Positions 57,201 through 64,000 of a stretch of DNA of 64,000 bases are shown in pieces. The stretch is from NCBI GenBank assembly GCA_019918135.1, contig WBZZ01003591.1, forward strand, positions 20,209 to 84,208. The letters are read 5' to 3'. This stretch comes from Paulinella micropora. Taxonomy: Eukaryota > Cercozoa > Imbricatea > Euglyphida > Paulinellidae. The notes beneath the pieces were generated by a model, which did not search any database, had not been told where the DNA came from, and saw nothing but the letters and a program-made list of their open reading frames with translations. The translations under genes and the position numbers were made by a program. The number at the start of each line of letters is the position of its first letter. Position 1 is the first letter of the stretch.

Positions 57201-60200
57201 AACAGCCCCTGGCCGACGGGGTTCCAGTGCACGCCGCAATCACAGCTCGTTAACCCCCTGCCCCCCTCGTCTACGAGGCCGCGCTTGGTGCAGTACGGGT
57301 CGCGCCACCTGTCGCGCACAAAGCCGGGCACACAGGACAAGACCCCGCCCAGGTCGTTGCAAACCCCAGCCAAGTAGCTGCAGCGGTCGCGGGCGAGCAG
57401 AAAGCCTGCCAGCAGAGCAGGGCAAGAGACGGCAGCCGTGGCCGGACCGTTGGGGTAGAGACTGTTGTTGTGCCGACAATAGATGTAGTCCCCCGGCTGG
57501 CGCAGGTTTAGCATCATGTCTAGCCTCAGCGCCCTGAGCAGGGTCGGGTCCAGCTGTTTCCGCTTCAGAAAATCCTCCGTGACCAGCTCGCAGGTGATGT
57601 CCGTCCGGCCGCACCGGAGGCTGGCTGCGTGATAGAACGCCTGCAAGCACAGGCCATCGTCCTCCAGGGCGGGAGCCAGCCCCACAGGCTGTGACGCACG
57701 CGACGCCGACCCCGACCCCGACCCCGACCCTGAGTCGTCGTCGTCGGCGGCCGCCACCGCCTCGGCTACTTGGCAGTATGCACGACACTGTGTCTGCATT
57801 ACGGAGCACCATGTAGGGCTGAACCCCGCGCCGGCGCGCTCCGCCGAACTAAGCCAACAGCCCGACCTGCCTCCTCCCCGGGCACCGCCTGCCGCCACTG
57901 CCGCCGCTACCGCCGATGCTGCTGCTGCTGCTTCCTCTTGGAGGTCACCCGCCGCCCGAACGCTCCAAAGACCCGCCAGGGAGCTCAACCACCAGTTACC
58001 ACCCAGGAGCCGGGGGAGCGCGAGGGCGCCGCAGCTGCCATCTAGCTCGCACTCTTTCACGCACTGCAAGGCCCGACAGAAGTCCTGGGGTACACAGTGG
58101 ACAACAATTTGGCCGCAAGGCACCAGCAGGCCGCCGGAGCTGCCCGACCGCTCGAGTTTCTGGCTCGTGATCAACGGCGGTCCCGCCTCCCCGCGCCCGG
58201 CGGTGCGGGGAGGGGCCGGTGCGCAGGCCGGGGGCAGGGCGGCTCCCGCCAGCAGAGCGGTCCCGTCCCCTGTCCGCAGTACACAGTAGCTAAAACCTCG
58301 CCCTTGCAAGGCCTCCAAGAGCGCCGCCCGCGGCCAGCGTCAGCCCTGCTCTTGTTCCGACCACAGACAAGTGCCGTCGGGGGCGGCGCGCCCCCGCCGC
58401 GTCGTCCAGTTTCCTCTGGGGACGGTGCGCGGGCGGGTCTGCGGGGCAGGCGGCCAGGAGGCTGGCACAGGGCTCCGCGAGCAACAGGCGCAAGCAGTCG
58501 AGCCTGCACTGCACAAACTGCCATGGGCTGTCGGGGGTGGACACACATTCGTAATCTGTTGCGGTTCCCACACACGTAATCTTGCTGCTGTTGCACGCCA
58601 GGGACAGCCGGGGTGGTCTGGCCCACGGGTGCAGGCGGGCGCAGTCCCACCAGGCTGCCAACTCTGCCGGCTCCAGCCCCGGGTCGGGTGGAGTTGGGAG
58701 CTGCGGCTGGCACAGGCGGCTCCCACAACTCACGTTAGCCGAGGGAGGACAGGCCGGGAGGGTCGACGGGACGGGCCCGCCCGCTTGCTCGGCGTCCGCC
58801 GAGCAATCCTGCATCTGCAATAAGGGCCACCCCCGCCGCAGCTGTTGGTCCAGCGGCCGAGGGCGCGGTCGCGCCTGCGTGCAGTAGCGGACCAGCAAGG
58901 GGCAGGCACTGCCGGGAGCTATGGGCCACGGCAGCAGCAGCCCGCACGGCGACGACGACGGTGTACCCCACAGGCACACCGCGCCCACGTAGCTGGTGAC
59001 GTTCGGGCCTGTGCCACTCGCGCTCTGGACGGGGCCGGGGCTGCAGCTTACCCGGGCCGCCCAGCCTTCCCCGCAAGTAAAAGCGACCGACAGGCTGTCG
59101 TTAACCACTAGCGGCAGTGGTTGCAGTCCCTCGCCTGCCCGAGCCTCCCCGGGTGCACAGTAGGCTGGAGCTACCCCCGCCGGCTGGTAGTCGAGCGTGC
59201 TGCCCACCCAGAAAAAGCAAGCGCCAGCCGCCAGGGACGGCGGTGGTGGCGAGGACGCATTGCTCGCACGCTGGGGCGCGCGGCACACGGACAGCTCGCC
59301 CTTGTCTAGTTGCAACTGCGCACACTCACCCCTAAGCGCGCTGTTCACTGCTGCCACGGGGACGGCCGCCGAGAACCAAGACAGCCGGTCGGTTCCGGAC
59401 CAGCACGCGTAGGCGTCGTCGCTCGCCGACGGCGCGCAGCGCAGCTCGTGGTAGGCGCACTGCCACGCAGTCCCGTGTTCACAGTAGTAGGGACAGTTGC
59501 GCAACACAAGTTCCTCCGCGGGAGGCCGCTGCGACGCCCACCCCCGGCACTGCCTGCACAGCAGCCCCTGCACCGCGGCGCTCAGGCTATGGGTGGAGAG
59601 CCAAGCCAGCCAGGGGTAGCTTGCGGCCAAGCGCGAAGACGCTAGCGAATCCGCGGCCCAGAAGGCAGCGGCGAAGCCGCCAGCAGCTAGGGTGGGGTCC
59701 GCCGCCGAGGCAGAGGCCGAGGCCGACGCCGAGGCGGCCGCCCGCACGACGGAGCCGTCCACCCAACCCGCGCAGGCCGGATAACAGCCCGCGTCGCCGG
59801 CACACCACCGGGCGCCGGCCCCCACGTCCTCGCAGACAAGCTCAAGCCAGCCGGCGCTCGAGACCGGGGCTGGCGCCAGCTCGCAGAAAGAGTTGCCGGC
59901 ACGAGAGTCCGCGGGAGCTACGCGGAGCGGGAAGGTGCAGTTAAAGTCCATGCCCGGCCGTGACACGGCCCGGCGCAGCAGGCGACACCCCCACCCCCCC
60001 CAACGCCTCCGAGGGCACCCGCTCCTGCCGCAACCAGAAGAGCCCGGCCAATTCCCCCGAACAGTTCCAAAAGCCCAGGCTGGCCGTCGAGGGTGCCTCG
60101 GCCTGCTCACAGACGATGCGCAGACCCGCGGGCCCGCAGGGCATTTCTACCCGTGGCAGCAGCTCGCAAAAGCGCCCCCCCAGCTGGTCGCTGCGCCCCA

Positions 60201-63200
60201 GCCGGAACGGAAAGCTGCAGCTAAGGCTGCCCGCCCCCGCGCGTGCCTGTGCGCACAGCTCCGCCGCGGGGCCCGCTTCGGCTGACACCTCCACCAAGCC
60301 CTGGCTTGGCAGAGAGGGTGGGAGCGCCTAGCGCGGACCAGACCAGCGATGCATCCAGCAGGGCAGGCTCCGAGCCGCCCACGGCCGGCCAGCGATCGTA
60401 GTTGAACAGGTACGCGCAGCCCGGCGCGAGGTTGGCGACACCAGCGTCCGTGCGCTGGTAACGAAACCGCAGGCGGGCTCCGTCGGGGCAGGTAAGCAGG
60501 AGGTCTGGGTTCTGTTCCCTGAGCTGTGCTAGCTCCGACGGCGGCAGACCGCTTGCAGACGCGGGCGGCCTGCACGAGGGGGCGTACTTGCACAGGGTCA
60601 GCGGATCCTGCAGACCCGTCAAGGCCCCACAGGACCACACAGTCGACGTGCCGAGCGGGCGCTCTTCGGTAGGCACTCTTTCCTGTTCGGTCCCCCACCA
60701 AGAGGCCTCGCGGAATTCCCCCGTCCGTGCCAGCAGGGCATAGTAGCGCCCCGCCGGGAGGAGCGGGGGACGCAGCACACAGAACCGCACGCCGTCGCCC
60801 ACCAAACCCGCCCGGCAGGCGCAGCGGGGCCAGGTGTCAATCAACAGGCACAGGGCCCCCTCGGCGCAGCGCACAAACTCGCAGCGCACCAGCCCCGGTG
60901 ATGTCATGCTGCGGCTCGTCTTCAGCACCGGCACGCGGTACACAAAGGACTCGGAGTCGGTGCTCAGCCCCGGCCCAACCGTACTCAACAGGCGCACCAG
61001 GAGTATGTTGTAGCTTTCACGCTCGTCGTGGTTAAGCTTCCAACAGGCGGTGCCCGTGTAGATGTCGTCGCTACTGCCCGGCAGCGGCATCGACACGTCG
61101 AGCTCAAAGTTCATGCGCGGGTTTTCCGGGTCCTGCCGCAAGTAACGAACCCAGCGCCCGCCGGCACCCAGCGCGGCCAGCCGTAGGTTGGGCCAGGTGC
61201 TAGGCGAACAGTAGGACACCTGCTGTACCTCCCGGGCGATCACGTCGGCCAGATAGGTGCTCTGCCGCGGGTTGCTCGCGCTGCTAGGCGGGAGCATTAT
61301 CAGCGCGCCCGAATTTAAAACTACCAGCGCTATGCCCTGCAGCGGGATCACCAGGCACTGCTCCACTTGCTCCGAAACAAACGTCGGTTCCCACAGCTTT
61401 CTCTCCCTGAACACATACGAAGGCACGCCCGCGTTATCCGAAGACTGCGACGCTTGCAGCCACACCTGCAAGTTGCAATAGCCTAGCAGCCCCAGGTCGT
61501 CGTCTGCGTTCTCGCCGCCCAGCGCCAGAGCCGACAGACCCTCAGACCAGACCGTAGCACTACCCGCCCGCGAACCGGGTAGCAACTCCCCTGCGTAGGC
61601 TAGGAGCGAACCGCCCGCCCAGCTATACAACCCGTTCTCTACCAAGGGCTCCGCCGGCGCCGTCTCCCCAGCCAGTGCCTCGCTACTCCATTCGATCGCG
61701 AGCGATCCTACCGCACAGGGGGACACCGTAAACCATAGCGGCCGCTGCTGGCTGCTGCTGCTGTTGCTGCTGCCGCCACCGACCGGCGCTAGGGCTTGGA
61801 GAGGGGCTAGCAGCAGCCGGCAGCCGGGGGGCAACAGCACGCCCGCCCCCGCGCCTGCCAAGCCAGGAGGTGGGCCAGGCGCCCAGCGGCCTCCAGGCGT
61901 AGACAGCGGGGCTGCCGACCAGAGCCAGACCCGCAGCCTGGCTACTAGCCTCGGCGCTGCGGCCACGGCAGCTTCCAGCGTGACACCCCACATAGCGCCG
62001 TTGCGCACCTGCAGCGCGCCGTGCAGCGCCTCCTCACTCAGCACAAACGTAAATGACTGGAGCCAAACGCTGCTATACACAAACGCGTACGTCGTCACCC
62101 GGGCAGAACCGCCGGCCTGGTAAGCAAGCACCACGTCGTCTAGCCCGTCCAGGTCCAGGTCGCCCAGCGCCAGCCGGGGCTCACGAAACAACAGCGCACC
62201 GGCCTTCACCGACAACAGCGTGTCAAACGGCAGTTCTCCCAGGTCCAACCTCAGCTCCCAGGGCTGCAGCACATGGCAAACCAAACCCTCGCCGTTACTT
62301 GCGCGCAGCACGCCGCCCGGGCAGCTGTATGTCACCCCCGCGCCCTCGGTGTTGTCCCCGTAACCAACCGCACAGTATAGTGTGCACTCTCGCCCGTCGG
62401 GCGCCAGCCACCTGCACTGGTTGCCCACCATCATCGAACTATTGGGCAGTTGCCGCTGGCAGACATACGACACACAGCCCAGCTCCGTGTGGCCCTGCCA
62501 CGTAGGGTCCGTAAGCCACTGCCCGTTCCTGGGGCACGTGCAGTTAAAGCTCCCCGCCAGGTTGGTGCACGTTGCGTTGGGGTGACAGTCGTGCGTCCCC
62601 AGCGCGCACTCGTCAACGTCCGAGCAACCGCTGACGTTCCACGTTGAGTAGACAGGGATAGCCCCCGCCCCGCTGGGAAACGCCACGTCCCGCGGACACT
62701 GCACCGTGACCTTTCCCCCCGCTAGGCCCCCCGTCGAGTACCCGCGCTGGCACAACACCGCACAGCTGCTCGTGTTCCGGGGCCCCTGGCACTTGCTAAA
62801 GTCATGCCTCAGCCGCGTGCTCGCGTCGCTGTTGCGCACGTCACACCTCACCTGATCCGGCTCCAAGCCGGTGCCGTCTAGGTAACAGATGCTCATCGGG
62901 GAGTTGGACCACATCTGCACGTACGGCTGGTAGAACGGCTGGCGACAAAACACCAAGCCACTGTCAGTCCAGTGTTTGTGTTCGCGGCCACCTCCATCAA
63001 CGTGGCCACGTTGAGGGTTAGGTCCTTCAGGGTTTGGTTCCGATATTGTACTAGCTGACCATTCAAGCAATTGATGTCTGAGCCGCTATACGCCGTGCAG
63101 GGAATCAGCGGGTCAATAGTACACACCGCACGCCTGGCTTTGACTAGCAGCAAAGCCTCGGACAAGATCAGCACATGCGCGCCAAGCAACAGCAAGGCCA

Positions 63201-63228
63201 GGCGCTGCCACCCCGTTATCAAGCACAT
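54119..63228 (-). CDS. Giant secreted glycoprotein (~3,000 aa), EGF, FG-GAP and Cys repeats, several breaks
   Basis: ATG 63228 begins a signal peptide (MCLITGWQRLALLLLGAHVL). Next come a sushi-like Cys region, a calcium-binding EGF (DVDECALGTHDCHPNATC), an FG-GAP motif (LALGDLDLDGLDDVVLAY), and repeated C-x-FP-x-R...FC...P...C modules at about 60.3-59.8 kb. A long Cys/Trp-rich region follows, with EGF-like modules at the C-terminus (GATCNNKGQCVV...CRCGSF). Many N-x-S/T sites occur. The reading frame changes near 62960, 60290, 60000 (G7) and 58430, and an in-frame TGA lies at 58340. Coding resumes each time, so one gene is inferred. Role: virion surface or host-interaction protein (inference). 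Ends TAG 54119. Confidence 0.6.
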
Positions 63229-63259
63229 TTCTTGTTTCTTTCTTTCGCACACACTCTTT

Positions 63260-63290
<31 letters not shown>

Positions 63291-63480
63291 CCTCTTTCTC
63301 TTTCGCCTGCTTTCCTTTTCTTTTGACAGCCCCACCGGGGGTACGTGTGTGTGGGGGGGGGGGGGGGGAGGCGGGAGGCAGGGGAGAAGGATTGTCCCCC
63401 CGTCTCCCCCGGGGGGAGAGGGAGAAAGAAAGAGAGAGGGAGGGGAAAGTGCAAAAAAAAATGTCAACACTCCTTTTCTC
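63229..63480. other. Pyrimidine and poly-G promoter-like region
   Basis: (CT)n at about 63256-63295, G17 at about 63351-63367, then purine-rich sequence. It lies upstream of the giant glycoprotein gene, as in other promoters of this block. Confidence 0.5.
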
Positions 63481-64000
63481 CTTTTTAATATTACTTGGGA
63501 TTTCCTAACTCGCTCTCGCTAAGGCGAGAGAGCTACGCCGTAATGAGCCAGCATTTGCTTAGCTACGAGCTTCTCCACTGCAGCAGAATTGAACTTATGG
63601 TTCAGTGTCTCCTTCTGTGAATAGCCGAGGAGTATTTCCTTGTTAGAACATCCACGACGCCTAAAAGTACTAGTCCCTTTTGCCTCAAGTGCATGAGGCA
63701 AATTGATAAAAGAGTGAGGCAAATTCCAGCAAGTTTTATGCTTGTTTTCTGTATTTTATTGATAATTAAACATTACTAGATAATAAAAAATGAAATTTAA
63801 ATGAAATTTCAAGTTGGTAGGTAGTGAAAAGAAGCAAATATGGATGCAAAAAAAAGTGACATAGTGGCAAAATATTTGCCTCAAGTCTGCCTCGATTTTG
63901 CATCATTTTTGCATGAAAACTTATGTAATTTTCAACAAATAACTTTGTTTTAATAAAATAATGAATTTATATATGATTTTGTTGCATTTTTCACAAGAAA
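63480..64000. other. AT-rich tail, start of a second foreign-looking segment
   Basis: Composition drops sharply to AT-rich at ~63,475. It contains hairpins (CTCTCGC-TAAG-GCGAGAG at about 63513-63530; TTGCCTCA-AGTGCA-TGAGGCAA at about 63679-63700) and further TTGCCTCA/GAGGCAAAT motifs at about 63713 and 63878. The last 250 bp show nothing else. Confidence 0.5.
63519..63757 (-). CDS. ORF fragment in AT-rich tail
   Basis: An open minus frame ends at TAG 63519 and encodes ...CWNLPHSFINLPHALEAKG...GCSNKEILLGYSQKETLNHKF. No ATG start is visible near its beginning and no family is recognised. Codon use differs from the GC-rich genes. It may be the 3' part of a gene in a second AT-rich insertion. 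Confidence 0.25.

Overview
The window joins two very different kinds of DNA. Bases 1 to about 10,242 are AT-rich and compact. Bases from about 10,260 to 63,480 are GC-rich, with long G/C homopolymers between genes, and the last ~500 bases turn AT-rich again. Genes are eukaryote-like: ATG starts in Kozak-like contexts, no Shine-Dalgarno sites, and at least one convincing GT-AG intron. The gene content (histone H4-like protein, Rpb5-like RNA polymerase subunit, candidate HK97-type capsid protein, F-box/LRR, Sel1 and C2H2 proteins, a TnpB/Fanzor relic, very large secreted glycoproteins) suggests a large dsDNA virus of a protist. It could be free or endogenised. The capsid candidate hints at a mirusvirus-like rather than an NCLDV-type virus, but this is inference.

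AT-rich block (1-10,242): small unknown genes, a PrimPol-type primase fused to an origin-binding-type helicase, repeat clusters that could be an origin, a GIY-YIG nuclease, a coiled-coil protein, and a disrupted tyrosine recombinase of telomere-resolvase type. The block ends in a 402-bp palindrome (184-bp arms, one mismatch) whose apex holds two small GAA-loop hairpins. Together these look like a small linear replicon with hairpin telomeres abutting, or fused to, the GC-rich genome. A 107-bp inverted copy of the recombinase mid-region starts the window.

GC-rich block: 10-17.6 kb holds an unknown protein, a four-TM protein, histone H4, an unknown 485-aa protein, a basic repeat protein and a zinc-finger methyltransferase. 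17.7-18.9 kb is an array of three long foldback repeats. 19-24 kb is one giant unknown gene interrupted by two UAG codons. 24.7-30 kb holds a histidine-phosphatase-like protein, C2H2, Sel1 and unknown proteins. 30.5-33.7 kb is the capsid candidate, followed by Rpb5, two tandem F-box/LRR genes, an intron-containing gene and the TnpB relic. 40.8-47 kb holds an unknown protein, a small Cys-rich protein and a 7-TM protein with a huge tail. 47.5-63.2 kb encodes low-complexity Ser/Thr/Pro, EGF and FG-GAP surface-type proteins, plus a nuclease-like and a DUF1152-like gene.

Two oddities recur. Six UAG codons lie inside otherwise continuous coding sequence, in both blocks. More than a dozen genes need a 1-2 nt shift to read through, many at homopolymers. 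Long-read assembly error, decay after endogenisation, short unspliced introns and UAG reassignment or readthrough all remain possible, and several could apply.
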